A stretch of 64,000 nucleotides of DNA from the NCBI GenBank assembly GCA_905221605.1, contig CAJNDS010002094.1, forward strand, positions 186,001 to 250,000. The letters run 5' to 3'. The notes beneath the pieces are model-generated. The model was given only the letters and a program-made list of their open reading frames with translations. It made no database searches and had not been told where the DNA came from. The position numbers and the translations under genes were made by a program. Positions within the stretch are counted from its first letter, which is position 1. Each line of letters opens with the position of its first letter. This DNA is from Symbiodinium natans (taxonomy: Eukaryota; Sar; Dinophyceae; Suessiales; Symbiodiniaceae). Shown one piece after another: positions 34,610 to 46,480 of the stretch.

Positions 34610-36027
34610 CTACAGCGCCATCGCATCTAGCAATGGCACGTCAGAGATGTCGGCTATGTGCTCCACATATTGCCGGAGCTTCTCGGGCCACTTCACGTCC
34701 TTCACGATGGTAAGCCTCCGCAAAGTGGGGAACAAGGTGATGTCGTCGTAAGAATAGCCACCTTCATTGACTGACTCAGAGCTGTGGAGCATCTCGCTGA
34801 GCTCCGGCAGCTTCCCATTCAGCCTCAGAACTCTCTCGGCTCAAAGGGAGAGCGCTCGGAGTAGAAAAACAAGCAACCACGACATCATACAACGAAATGG
34901 AGTGAGGCGGAGAAAATGGGAGAGAGTAAGAGCAAGAGGTTTTCAGAACTTTGGCCAAGCCGCTCTTCCAGTAGCGGCCCGCTTGTCTCAAGTGCTTCCT
35001 CGAAGGTCATGCCAGAGAGTTGGTGGTTTTTCACCCACGTGGCCCGCGCGGCTTTCGTGGAGAACTCGGGGTACAAGGCCATGGCATCACGAGGCCTCGT
35101 GGCTTTTGGCTTCCGGTGGCTTTGTTGGCTAGAAATTGGGGTGGGGGGGGGGATAAGCGGACGGGGGTCCTTAGTCACTTCGGCTTGAGGAACCTTGACC
35201 GGAGACATCCACGCAAAGCGGAGACACCAGGATTCCCTGAAAAGTCTGTTTGCAGGGGGGAACAAAAGAAACAGTATGAGTCGGTGGGTGCTGATTGGCA
35301 ATGAACCAAAGTAAGTTGAGTTTTTGTAGATCAGGTCAACCAGTCTCAAAAAACCGTAACCTGATGATAACCTAACAGTGTCTTCTTACAAGACACCCGA
35401 ACCTGAACTAAATATTATTGGTTTTCACGGCAGCCTCAACGAAAGAGATAAAAAGAAGACATGCAAAAAATGGTTTATCGTTCTTCGCCTTGGGCAAGTG
35501 AGTATGTTCCTACTCAAAGCAAGCTGCCTCGTGATCTTGCGCAGGAGGTCCTTGTTGTCGCTGAGCCATGTGCTAATGTCTTTGCGGCCAGCGGCCTTGG
35601 ACAGAATCGGAGTGTCATCCAGGGCATCGACCTTTGAGACAATGTCCAGGGACTCGCCCATGGCTTCGCCGTCAATCTCCATTATCGGGAGAACCTTCTT
35701 GCCAATCATTCTGGTAGGGGTCACGACGTCGTCATTCATCAAGAAGTCCAACTTGAAAGGTGTCTTTTTCAACCCAAAAATCATCCGGGCTCGGACGCAG
35801 TACGGGCAATGATCATAGACATAAAGCGTAGGCACCTCCGCCTCAAGCTCTTCGGCCGTGGCCGAACGGCCCCACTCGCCGGTGGCTCGCCTGGCCACCG
35901 CGGGCACCCAGGCGGGTCCAGGCAGCGCTGCCAAGGGGAGTGTCAGAAGGAAAAGGCTTCCGACACATGTGCTCCAATTGCTCCGTGCACGTGCAGTGCG
36001 CGGGGGTTGGGCTCGAAGCCAGGCCAT
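34610..36027 (-). CDS. Glutaredoxin 2 (bacterial GrxB type) with targeting leader
   Basis: GrxB-type glutaredoxins reduce disulfides with glutathione. They have a thioredoxin-fold N-domain and a GST-like all-helical C-domain. Exon 1 (36027-35528, ATG start) has an N-terminal leader of about 65 residues with a hydrophobic core (LFLLTLPLAAL), then YVYDHCPYCVRARMIFGLKK with the CPYC active site at about residues 75-78, then TPTRMIGKKVLPIM, the cis-Pro region, and ESLDIV. Exon 2 (35095-34956) supplies PRDAMALYPEFST. Exon 3 (about 34830-34610) supplies YDDITLFPTLRRLTIV and ends LLDAMAL-stop. The joins restore the expected length and motif order of the E. coli GrxB family. The first intron begins GC and its borders carry the repeat CACGAGGC. 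The leader resembles dinoflagellate plastid or secretory pres­equences (AWVP after the hydrophobic core). The second junction is the least certain. Bacterial ancestry is inferred. Confidence 0.88.
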
Positions 36028-36559
36028 CGCCGCAGTGCTGCCGGTTGGCCCTAAACTGGGTTTTGAGCAAGAAAGGCGGAGAAAGTGGCCGACTGCTCAG
36101 ATATGCTCAGATGACACTGGCCAGCGTTCGGAGATTTACTTCTTCCTTCGTTGCAAGAGCAGGGCATTGCATGGCAGCTTTGCCTTGACAACCACGCGCT
36201 GATCCCGGTCCATGTTATGGCCCAAGAGAACGAGGTTGCATGCGTCGCCCTAGCAGGATTCCATGGATTCCCCACAAGAGGCCACATAAAGCTCACAAGG
36301 GTAAAGCTTCGGGCGCATGCGTGAGAAGAAGGCTGGGCTGCCGCACACCGCCGTGACGGCCGTCATGCAGAACACGAAGAGCGCCCTGAGGCACAGAGAA
36401 AACAGTGCAGAGGGCATGCCAAGTTTTTCCCATAAAAACGAGTACAGCGCACAAAGAATGCTACAAAATCAGAGCCGGAGTCAGGCCTTCAAGTTGAAGT
36501 TGCCGCTCAACGAGAAGGATGGTGCACACTCGCACCATGGGCAAACCTCTGAAGAGTTG

Positions 36560-37920
36560 GGCTTCAGCTGTTCCGAGCGCAACTTAAGAATCTAAATCGC
36601 ATGTTGAGATCAAGATCCCAGCCCTGGCACACAGAGACAGAGCTTTGGTACAAGAGCGACACACGACCTGCAGCCATCTGGATGACATAACACTCGTCAA
36701 GACGGACTTTCGAACGCGCAGTCGAGTCCAATGCAGGCCTCGGCCTTTTGCACAGACCTTTCCGCATTAACCTCTCGTGAAGAGCCGTCTGATGCAGCCT
36801 GCGTAACGTGCTGCATCATGCTTCATTCAGCGCTTTCGATGTCATACACACATATACACGTGGGCGCAAGGCTCGTGCAGGTCATCTCGTGCTTGGCCCA
36901 CCTTCAGAGAAGCCGGCGCCTTTTTCGTAGATGGCACGTCAGGCCGAAGCCTGTCTGCCTTTCAACGCTATTTGGCTTGTTCTGAGCTTGGCATGCATCT
37001 ATTGAGGCTCGGGCAGGGGAAGATGGTGCCATCGCGCCAGCATCACAAAGCTATGCTCAGTTAGCAGATACCTAGGCCTTGGGCATAGGCACGGGCAAGT
37101 CCTGTGCTGATTCCAGAAGTTGTGTGTCCGGTCTTCGGATGCTTCATCTGATCATGCCGAGAGGTTGAAACCCATACGGATCATGGCAACAACGTGAGGG
37201 CTACATTGCTGCATTTTTGGAGCTGAATTCCTGCAGAATCGAATGAGGCGGAGCTGAGGGCATCTTCCAACAGCGCAGCGTCCAATGCCTTGCGAGTTCG
37301 TGGGACAGCCTGCAAGATATGCCGCGAAAATCAACGAAGTAAACGACAGCACGGAAAGTCCGAAGGCTCCGAGATTTGAAGCCCATTCCGACAAGGTCGC
37401 CTGGTGATCCAAGCTCGTGGATGACTTGCAGAGCCACTGTACCACCTTTGGATCCGAGGCAAGCAGTTCTGGCTGACGTGAATGTGAGGATCCGAGACTG
37501 GGGTCTTTGGCTCTGTGGCCCTAAGGCGGAAAAAGACGCATCGGGCATGGTGCGGCTGTGGCCCCGGGCGCTTCCAAGCCGTGGCTCGGAGGCCTGAGCC
37601 CGAGAGCGGCTCTTAACAGACCGACAACAAGACAAAACGGGGAGAGCAAAAATGAGCAAACGCCAGGAAGAAGCCGGCCTCCGAGGCCTCGGGCGTCTCC
37701 CCCAGCCGCGCCAAGGCGCCGCGCAGGAGGCCCAACGCCTCCTCCTGCAGTGGTCCACAGAGTCTGAAGGACTTTCAAAACAGATTGCCCCACTGGCCCA
37801 CGGTGCTTCACTTCCATTTGAGTCCTCGCTGGGCTTGTGCTGCGCCCAGGCGCCGCGAAAGAACAAGTACTCCGTCATCAGGTTTTCCCTCACGCAGGCA
37901 GTGATCTCCTGCGCCATGCA
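36560..37920 (-). CDS. Candidate exons of an unassigned, possibly helical-repeat protein
   Basis: Minus-strand pieces: 37911-about 37800 after GGCGCAG|GAG (ITACVRENLMTEYLFFRGAW); about 37746-37620 after CACTGCAG|GAG (EALGLLRGALARLGETPEAS); about 37455-37360 (DPKVVQWLCKSSTSLDHQ, then LSEWASNLGAFGL); about 37311-37230 after TTGCAG|GCT (PRTRKALDAALLEDALSSAS); and about 36815-36640 (LHQTALHERLMRKG, then VRLDECYVIQMAAG). Each is stop-free with paired helix-like patterns, and acceptors match the AG|G rule. This suggests an alpha-helical repeat protein. I do not recognise a family. The next gene (glutaredoxin) starts at 36027 on the same strand. Confidence 0.5.
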
Positions 37921-37965
37921 ACGCGATGCAATGCGATGCAACGCGATGCAACGCGATGCAACGCG
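37913..37965. repeat. CGATGCAACG decamer repeat next to a splice acceptor
   Basis: Five copies of CGATGCAACG (one with ATGCG in place of ACGCG) lie immediately before the minus-strand acceptor at 37912. In transcript sense the unit is CGTTGCATCG. The variant at 27458-27512 is the same decamer family. Confidence 0.9.
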
Positions 37966-38049
37966 GCATTTTGGCTTTTTGTGGTGGCGGCGATTATCGG
38001 ACGAATCGGAGTTGGAAATGCCTCCTGGCTCAAGGCTTCAAGGAGCCCA

Positions 38050-38745
38050 CAACTGATGCGAAAAAGGCTTCATCGATGCATCTCGCCCTGAAACCCTAAA
38101 CAGAACAGCCAAAGTCACAAAACCTGCTCCAACACTCACACCCCGTAGAAGTGGGATGCATGGAGGGGCCTTAAGCATGGTAAGGAGCGCGAAATGAGAA
38201 ACTCAGAATTCTACAGGGAGGATGGTGAGAAACGCGCACGGGAAGCGGCGGCAATCTCAAACTACCCAAAAGGAAACTCCAAGAATGGTAGAACACCAAG
38301 TCCTCAAGTTCTGAAGTCCGGATATTCTACGGGGATAGGGCAACTGCAGACCTGAGCAACTCGAGTAAATGAGCGAGTCTTAATATTTCATGGGTCAGGG
38401 TTTCCCTCTTCAAGGGTTCGTCACACTCCACCACTCCCACTCCCAATCCGATCGCCAGTAGAGGGCTTTGGGTTCACAACGTCCTTAGTTTTGGTTTCAC
38501 ATCCCCCCCCTCGCATGGGGCTGCAAGGCAAAGGTTCGCTGAACAGTAAGTACTGGTATCCATGATCATAGTCCTCGGAAGCCGCAATCTCGATTGCTGG
38601 TGCCGCCTGAGCACTGGAGAAGGTATAGTCGAGTAGATGTACCCAAGCTGCTCACCCTGCTCGCTTGGTTTGCTTGGATGCTTGCAGAGGCAGCATCGGA
38701 GTCTCTGACCTCAGAGTAGCGCATACAAGCACACGTGCACGTGCA

Positions 38746-38776
<31 letters not shown>

Positions 38777-39700
38777 CCACGAACGCCCGCACGCACTCAC
38801 TCACTCGGACTTCATGCACGGATGTGCTGATTTCACTCTCTCGATGCCACCATGTGCTTGCAACCAACAGAACATAAAACGCAAGCCGAGTGGCAACACA
38901 TAAAGTGCAGACCAAGCTGCAACTCAGCTTAACATGATGTTGGAAAACGTACAATTCGGCTTGCGCAGCGAAGATGTCAACAGGACGAACAGTGGGTCGC
39001 TTGCAGTGTCGAGGATGTTACAAAAACACCATAACAGTATTGTCGTGGCACGTACATATGCCTGATCAGGCCATGCATGCCCAGGTATTCCAGCGTGTCT
39101 TCGTTGGTGGTAGACTCTGGTCCTTGCTACCACTCCCTGCCGGAAAACACGAGGCATCACATCACACATGGTACTTAGAAAACCTCAGAAACTCAAGCAG
39201 CCTACGTCTCTCAAGTTCGTGGTGAACTTCGGGATGTAAACGCACAGATGTCATGTAGTTAAACCGTTTCTATTTTGGGTATCGGAGACGTAAGAAAGTT
39301 GCAGGGGTTTAGGATTTGGAGTTCTGGGCCATGCTACAGACCCGTTACAAGCCATGGGGAGGGGCGGGGGAGTGGGGGTGGGAGTGGGGGGGTGGGAGTG
39401 GGGGGGGGAAGTGGGGGGAGTGGGGGGGGGGGGAGGTGAGGGTTGGGGTGGGAGTGGGGGTGGGGTGGGGGGGGGGGAGTGGGGGGGGGGGAGTGAGGGT
39501 TGGGGTGGGAGTGGGGGCGGGAGTGGAGGGTGGGAGTGGGAGTGGGGTGGGGGTGGGGGTGGGGAGGACGGGGGGCTACTCTAAATCGGCGTCCCCGTAA
39601 GTTACATGTCATGACCTGATAGGATTCCGTATAAGCATGTACTTCCAGCATCCCAATCCTAAAGCTAAGCACTTTGTGAGGTGCCGTAGCGATCGAGATT
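38050..39700. other. No gene recognised; two simple repeats
   Basis: The stretch contains a (CA)n run at 38749-38775 and a G-rich minisatellite at 39357-39575 built on GGGAGTGGGGGTG. Open frames over the latter (Gly/Val/Trp/Glu or Pro/His) are artefacts. No exon with paired splice sites was identified. Confidence 0.55.
39357..39575. repeat. G-rich GGGAGTGGGGGTG minisatellite
   Basis: About 220 bp of GGGAGTGGGGG-type units with G runs of 4-12. It has strong potential for G-quadruplex formation on the plus strand. Confidence 0.95.
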
Positions 39701-41110
39701 CGGAAAACAAGAAATTAACAGGCAAAATCAGAGGTCGTGCCGTAGTGGACCTCAACACTGAGGTCCGAACAGACACGCATTCGCTTGTGGCTCCTCTCTC
39801 TGACCTGCAAAAGCCAAAAATGCGAAACAATGCAAGAGAACCTAGCTTGCGCCTGCACCACTGCAGCCGAACAGCTGGCTTTTGCTTGGACCCTTCCAAT
39901 CGCCGCCGTGGATCTTGCTGCCCTCTGGCTACCCTGGAAGCCCTCAAAAGCCCTCCCAAGCGCTTCCTTTGCAATGCAAAGATTCGCAAGCTGCTGAATT
40001 GAAAGATGCTGGAGAGATAGGCGAGTGGGCAACAGGCAACAGAGAAAAAACCGACACCGGAGTCGACGCCTAGGCGGTTTTCAGCCGTCTGCAGGGCCGA
40101 GCTCGGTTCTTGTTTGGCTTAACCATAGCTGCTGGTGTGCTGCCGCTTTGTGGCAACAAGCGTGGACACGAGTCGGACACGAAAGCATGACTGTCGATGC
40201 CTTTGTTGTTCACTCGGCATCCGATGCTACTAGAACCACCACAGTTAAGCGGGCTCGAGGCGGGTGTGCGAAGCACGCAACTTACCTGATGGTGTTCTGC
40301 ACGTCTGCATCTGCGCATTGATCGCAGCGAAGGGGAAGCCTCCTCTTCTCCACGGCGACCGCTGCACCCTGCTCCAACGGCCTATTGAGAAGAGAATCAA
40401 AAGCTGCCTGTGTCCACTCTACATTTGCCTCAAAGCTTGGAACTTGGAACAGGGCGCTGCGTCGTCGTCTGAAGATGCCTCCTTCAGCGAGGACCGCCCA
40501 TCCAGCTAATCTGCAAGATTGATGAACGGGATTCAGCAGCGCGCTTCTACCACTTCTGCATCTGGGAAGTTGGAGCGGTGCCTGGCAGTACAAAACCATA
40601 CAGAGTTGATCCCATGTGTGAAACTGCAGTCGCAGGAACCGTAGGAATCGCAGCAATAGCGATTGCGGCTCAACAACCCATGTATCCACACTGCTGCAAA
40701 AGCAGTGCGGTGCTCAACTAGGACACCTTGCTCAATACTTATGCTCGGGAGCCCCCAGGGACAGACTTTATTTCCTCGTCATTTGTACCCCCCATTGCAC
40801 AAGATTCCGCAGGCATGCGCCCTTGAGCAGCGAGCCCTCGACGCCTTGAGAATAGGGACCCCGAGCATGGATTGAGGACAGAGACCATCTCGAGCTGCAG
40901 AGAGACCGACATTCCCCCACGTCCCGGAGCGCGAACAGGATGACCCCATTTGCATTGTCGGCCAGGGGCCAAGATTCAAAAGATGTAGGCAGTGGCCACA
41001 ACAGACGGATCGCATTCAGCATCCCTCGGCCCGTTGCATTGAGGCCCTGGAAACTTGAGGCAGGAACATGCAAGTGCACTGCAATCATGATAGCACCGAC
41101 CATGAACTGT
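39700..41110 (-). CDS. Weak candidate exons, unassigned
   Basis: Minus-strand frames with some protein character: about 40005-39880 (IAKEALGRAFEGFQGSQRAA), about 40430-40290 (ANVEWTQAAFDSLLNR) and about 41050-40900 (GLNATGRGMLNAIRLLWP, then WPLADNANGVILFALRD). None carries a known motif and splice borders are unclear. They may belong to the 3' part of the coiled-coil gene on the right or to a separate gene. Confidence 0.25.
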
Positions 41111-41369
41111 CACCAACCTCAGGTCATTCCATTATACGGATTACACGGTGCTGAGAAAAAAGCGGAAGGCGACATGAAACTGAAACAAGGACCCCGTCTC
41201 TTCGATCAGAAACAAGAACAGAACCAGAGCTGAAAGCATCTTGTTTGATTCCACGGTGTGATGCACTCGTAGACCTGCTACACCCCTGGGGCTTCTGTCG
41301 AACTCTTTGCAAGGAACGTTCTGCGTGCGCGTGCTTTGTCATCAGCCAGCGACATTGAGCAGGGCAACG

Positions 41370-44300
41370 GGGCCTCTGCTTTATTGCCCGCTCTTCTCGA
41401 GCTTTCTCAGCCATCCTGTTCCATGCCTCCAGGGGGAGGTTAGCATTGGTAGGACTAGTCGCAGCAGAGTCCACTCAAAAGTGTGCTCAAGGGGAAGAAG
41501 GGCAAGGCTGGCTTAAAGCCCTTTGTTGACTTGGACTGCCTCATCCTGCTCGGCGGCTGCCCGCTGCGCATACGCTAGCTGCTTGGCTTCCCTCTGCTCC
41601 CACTGTGCCTCGCAACAGATCTCCGCCATCACTGCTACACGAGTCTATTCAGAATGCCGCCAATACCCGCGCAGATCTGTCCAACATGTCCCAGAGCAAA
41701 GGGAACGGAGTGGAAAGGCAGAGTACTCGAGCGGAGCACCTGCTTGCGCCTCAGCTTGAAGTCGTAATCTGCAGCTTCTTGTCGGTACCTCCAATCTGGG
41801 AAGCTCTGAAAGTTTGTCAGTTTTTACTGCTCGGATCTGGATCAACGGCACTGGGCCGTCTCTGCCAGAAGCCAGGCGAGCAAGTCCTCTTCCCTGTGGA
41901 AAGCATCTAAATGGGCTCCTTATGCTCCTTCACAGCAGGAAAAGCAAACCCGAGAGGGCTCCGGGCTTCTTCTTGGCTTCAACGGCTGCCTGGCGATTGC
42001 ACGCAGCGCGCAGGCGCAATTGAAGCTTTAGCCCCCCATTGTGTGCAACTTGCACAACAAAAAGGGCTCTCAGGGCCATAAAACAACTGGGATGCCCGGC
42101 CGTGGTGGCTGCCTGCTCGTACTGTACGCGACGCTGCCGACGCTCCCTTTCCTGACCATGGGTATTTGCCGTGTCACTTGCGCAGACACTGCTTTGCTTA
42201 TTTTGTTGGAGCCCTGCGTCCGTCTCTTTCCTCGCACATTGGAGTGAAGCGAGTCATGGCTCTTCCCATTGGCAGCAACACTGTCCCGCCGATGCGCCAC
42301 AACTGCTGCAAATCTGCAACGCAGCGGGTTCCAAACACGTTTTGAAGCGCAAGCTGTTGCCCTTTGCAGATCTATTCAAAAAATGGGGCAAGGTTTCTGA
42401 GATTTTTCTCTTGACAGAGCCTTCTTGGACCTGGCATTGGCATCCATCTAGTCGCCAGACCCACGAATACTTTGTTGGCATACAACAAAACACTTCCTCT
42501 ATGCAAGAACTCATCGCACAAGATGTCACAACTTGCACAGTGGAAGCACTTCGATTCGAATGTTCGACCGTGCTTTATACACTGGACGGCGCAACCCTGC
42601 AAGGCATGGGAGTGGCAACCGGAGCCGCCTTGCGAGCAATATCTGTCTGCCGCTTTGTGTCTCGAATCTTCTCCATTCCTCAGTCGGTGGCTGTGGGTGG
42701 TTGCAGTGTTTGCCGGAAGTTACTTACATATCCAACTTGTCCGAGAAGGCCACGTTTGGCAGATTCGATTTGCAGGCGGGCCTCAATGACTCGAGGCAGG
42801 GTCCCATGCAGACGAAAGCCGGCCAACAAACTCTCCAGCCTTGGAGGGAAGCTTCTCACTCATCTTCTCGTGAAGCTCCTGACATATGGAATCTTGCTCT
42901 CAAGAGCTACAGCTTCAGCATGCTTCGGCCAAAAAACTGTATGCGTGCAGGGATCGTACCTTCAGAGTCGCAGCCTCGATCGTTGCAGTGTCAGTTCCTG
43001 AGTGCTCAGACCTCGGACGGGCAATGCGTTCCATGGTCGTCTCTCACAAGCCGCACGACATGGCCTGGCATGAGGTGGCAAGCACTGTTCCCGAGGACCT
43101 TGCGTATCGATGCCAATCCGCTGGAGGTTTTTTTCGAACCAGGCAATGCCATGCTCCTGCCAAGCCAGTGGTCCTTCTTCCGTCTAGCGAATGCAGACTG
43201 AGGATTGTCCTCATCTCCTTCCCTGAAGCCGCAGTCTTGCGCATGAAGCTCGCGGACTGTAGCTATCCTGTTGAGGACGCAGGCGAAGCTTCCTTGCCCA
43301 GTGTCCTGCGACAGCTCCTCTGCTGATCTCTGCGGATCATTTCCTTCTCGAAGTTTAGGTCCTCCAATCGACAAATCAATGCGCAATGCCAGCCCTGTTA
43401 GGTGCAACATGGTGCAACAGGACTCTGGCCTTCTCGAGCAGGTTGTACTTCTTCTCCTGCACACCCTGCGCGCAAGAATGCACACGAAACATTCAAGCCG
43501 TCCCCCTGCACGACTTTGGCTGCGCAGGCTATGCCTGCCAGTGCTGCTCTCCAGCTTTCCTTGCAAGCTCCTTCTGAGCCTTGCTGCTCTCCCTGGCAGC
43601 GGAGAGAGCTGCATCAAAACCGAACTATGGAGGACCAGCACAAAGGCATGATGAACGGACACAATCTAGCTGCGCCGACATTTTCTTGATCTGGGAGTGT
43701 CTGAACTCCTGCACATTGGCGCTTCTCTCCACCGTCTCCTGCAGGAATGTGCGAGAAGAACGCAGAAGAATGCCCAGGACCCATCTTCTGGCACTGCTAT
43801 GATGCTGCCTGATACTCTCTTTCTCGGGCGCTTCGCAGCTGCCGGGTGTGTTCGTCTACGAAGGCCTCAAAGTCTTGCGGCGTGGGTTGCTCTCGTTATT
43901 CTCTGTTTTATTGCAAGACAGATGTGCCAATCTGACCGGCCTTGTTGTGCACTTCGTAGGGATATCGCTGATCTATCGGCCGAAGCGCTTTCACTCTCTG
44001 ATCGAAGAAGTTCTCCTTGGCCGCACGACACTTGGACTCCAAAGGCATGATTGTTTTATGTGGCGCCTCCTCTTCACCTCTCACCTGCTTCTGCAGCCGG
44101 GGTCGTCCATGACGCTCTGTGCCCTGCAGCTGATGCCCATTGCCAACGCTGCGTCCCCAAAACGGCTGAAGCAGCACGGGCAAAGAACCGCCCCGCCTTG
44201 GACAACGTCACGGCCCCCTTGGCCTCCAAGAATTCAGGGACTCTTCGTAAAAGCATCAGAAAAAGCAAGTACAAGGCTCGTGGTGGCCTTGGTGCTAAGG

Positions 44301-46251
44301 ACTCTCCGAAGCTGGTACAGGATTCTGGCGGCAAGGGCAGACTCGTCGCGGCACGTCTTGTGCATGGTCAAGCCGAGTCACCGAAGAGAAGATCCGCGGT
44401 CTTCGTCCATGATCTCCTCCACCTCACGGTTCCGACATCTGCAGTGCTTTCCTTTGTCCTGGAAAGCCCCTTCCTTGCCCCCCTCCCAGCACGAGCACGG
44501 CCTGGGCGTCGGAAAGCTTGATGCTCAGCTCTTGGACCTCGGCATTCAACACATTGCAACATATCAACGCCGTCAGCACGGTGTCTGACATCGTTCGAAC
44601 AGGCTGTGCAGCAGGCCGATTCCCGAAGTGCTTTCTGCACCATTGAGAAGTTCTGCCTGTAGCAAGTCGAACTACCACATCCCTAGGCCGCATGTTTTGA
44701 CACCATATCAGGCCTTTTCGCAGCCAGATGAGATTCATCCACGAATTCCTCCTGACACCGGCATCCGCACCATCCAGTCTATTGCACCAACCGGACCGAA
44801 GCAGTGCAGCGACACCAAACGGTTGCCTCGAATGCTTGCAAGAGGCCATGCTTGTAAAGCAATTCTCCGAACAGATACCTGAGACAGTCGCTGATCAGGC
44901 GTGATTTGCTCAAAGGAATCCGAATCCCTTGTTTCCACTCCTGACTCTTCGCTACGGCCACCAAGGTCAACGGAAGAGGCCCCAACCCATTCGCGAAGTC
45001 ACGCTCAAACACCTTCACCTCGCACAGCAGAAGCTCAGCACAGACTACGTCAAAGATTGCGGGAAACCGTCAGTATTCCACCACCGGCCCTTCCAAGACA
45101 AGAGTCGACGATGCTATACTACCCCCGCTTTTCATGTTAACCTCCCTTTGGCACACAAACACGAACGCCGGAGCTACTGGGCTACCAGGTCATGGCAGAA
45201 GCACACACGCACACACGAACCAACGCGCGCACACCCACACAGACTCTGTGAGTGTGAGTGCAAGTGCGAGTGCGAGAGTGTGAGTGTGTGTATGTGTGTT
45301 TACATGATATCAGCCCTCTTGCCGCTGCCTTCCGAGACAGGCAAACATCTTTGTTCAACCTGCACAGAGAGAGTCAACTGAGCAACCACATAGCATGTCA
45401 TTGCAAGTTATAGAGGTGCAAAACGAACGAATGCTGATCCCGCACCAGGCGCCCTGCCAATCAAGAACCAGTTGCGACATGCCACGGCTTGTTCAAGCCG
45501 GCTAAATTACAGTTGCAATTGGATTTCTGAAGGTTGGACTTGGGGAGAGTAAAGCTGCAAAGCTCCGATGCAAGCCGTGACCTAACTCTGCCAAATGGAC
45601 TGGGTATGCTTCTGGAATCCAGGCTTGCAGTCCTCTTGCTTTGTAAGGAAGCTGTGACCGGCAGACAGGTTCATGAGCGACACATGCAGTTGCAACGGAC
45701 AGAGCACAAGCCCAAAGACTGGGGATGATTCTCTTGTCGAGCTTTTCACCGACTTGCCTTACGGGCCTCCCTTTGCTTCCGTCAGCACAGGGAGGATGGG
45801 CATCTAGTGTCTGCCTCCGTGTGCCTCGCATGAGCAGAAGGTTCGCAAGTGAAACATGATCTGAAGCACTCGAGCACGCGCCTCAGTGTGCTTTGCGAAC
45901 ATCTGCACCGACCGCCTTGAATGAGCTTCTCAACTTCAATGAACCCTTCAAACGGTCAAACAAACAGGAGTGCGAGGAGAACCTCCTGGATACAGCTGAA
46001 GCCGTCTCTTTGCAAGCGCCGACGCAGACCTGACGCCATCACCGCACTACAACCGATTGACAGTCACACTGACTCCGGCACAGCAGAAGTCTCGTCAAAT
46101 ACCCATCGGTGCAGAGTGCTCTCAAACGTCAGACGGGAAGCGCTCGAGCTCTCTTCCGTACTCCTTTGCATGTCCTTTCGATTCTTCCGCTGGCGTTCAG
46201 CACATTCGAAGCTTCAGCCTTTGCTTCTGCGGCCTGCTTCTCTTGCAAAGC
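41370..46251 (-). CDS. Long coiled-coil protein split into many short exons
   Basis: At least fifteen minus-strand pieces with strong heptad-like, Glu/Lys/Arg/Ala/Gln-rich sequence follow one another, many entering after AG|G and leaving at GC or GT. Examples: 46251-about 46207 (ALQEKQAAEAKAEAS), about 46030-45983 (LRRRLQRDGFSCIQE), about 44575 (NAEVQELSIKLSDAQ), about 44040 (LESKCRAAKENFFDQRVK), about 43870 (VDEHTRQLRSARERE), about 43740 (ETVERSANVQEFRHSQIKKM), about 43610 (AARESSKAQKELARK), about 43465 (EKKYNLLEKARVLL), about 43350 (DLNFEKEMIRRDQQ), about 42790 (VIEARLQIESAKRGLLGQ), about 42150 (ERRQRRVQYEQAATT), about 41785 (YRQEAADYDFKLRRKQ), about 41630 (CEAQWEQREAKQLAYAQ) and about 41420 (WNRMAEKAREERAIK). 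This is a long filament-like or scaffold protein. The family is not identified. It may be more than one gene. It lies downstream of the dehydrogenase stop at 46481. Confidence 0.6.
45195..45300. repeat. CA/GTGAGTG simple repeats
   Basis: ACACACGCACACACG at about 45200-45235 is followed by GTGAGTGTGAGTGCAAG-type units to about 45300. Confidence 0.85.
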
Positions 46252-46480
46252 CTGGAAGCCTTGAAGTGGCTAGTCGAACTGGCTTCATTAGAACACCACA
46301 GCTGCTACTGTCGCAGCTTCTTGGATTGGATTTGATTGGATTGACGAAGTGCTCCAGCGCATCTAAGTTTATCTTCAATGAACTGCAAACACCCGTTTCT
46401 CAACGGCCTATCAAAGCACTACCTGGCGGACCGACCAGAGTGACCAGACTCTGCAAGAAAGCTCGGACGGAAAGCACAGA

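Noticed and set aside
37967-37976. CATTTTGGCT match to part of the dinoflagellate spliced leader
   Set aside because: Only ten bases, on the plus strand where no gene is seen, and not followed by the leader's CAAG end.
39334-39672. Pro/His-rich and Gly/Trp/Glu-rich frames
   Set aside because: Products of the G-rich minisatellite.
42171-43326. Long plus-strand frames (276, 222 and 146 codons)
   Set aside because: They lie opposite minus-strand exons with clear coiled-coil sequence and AG|G borders; the plus frames have no motif.
44051-44521. 156-codon plus-strand basic frame
   Set aside because: Composition is plausible, but it lies within the minus-strand coiled-coil exon cluster and no splice borders or homology support it.
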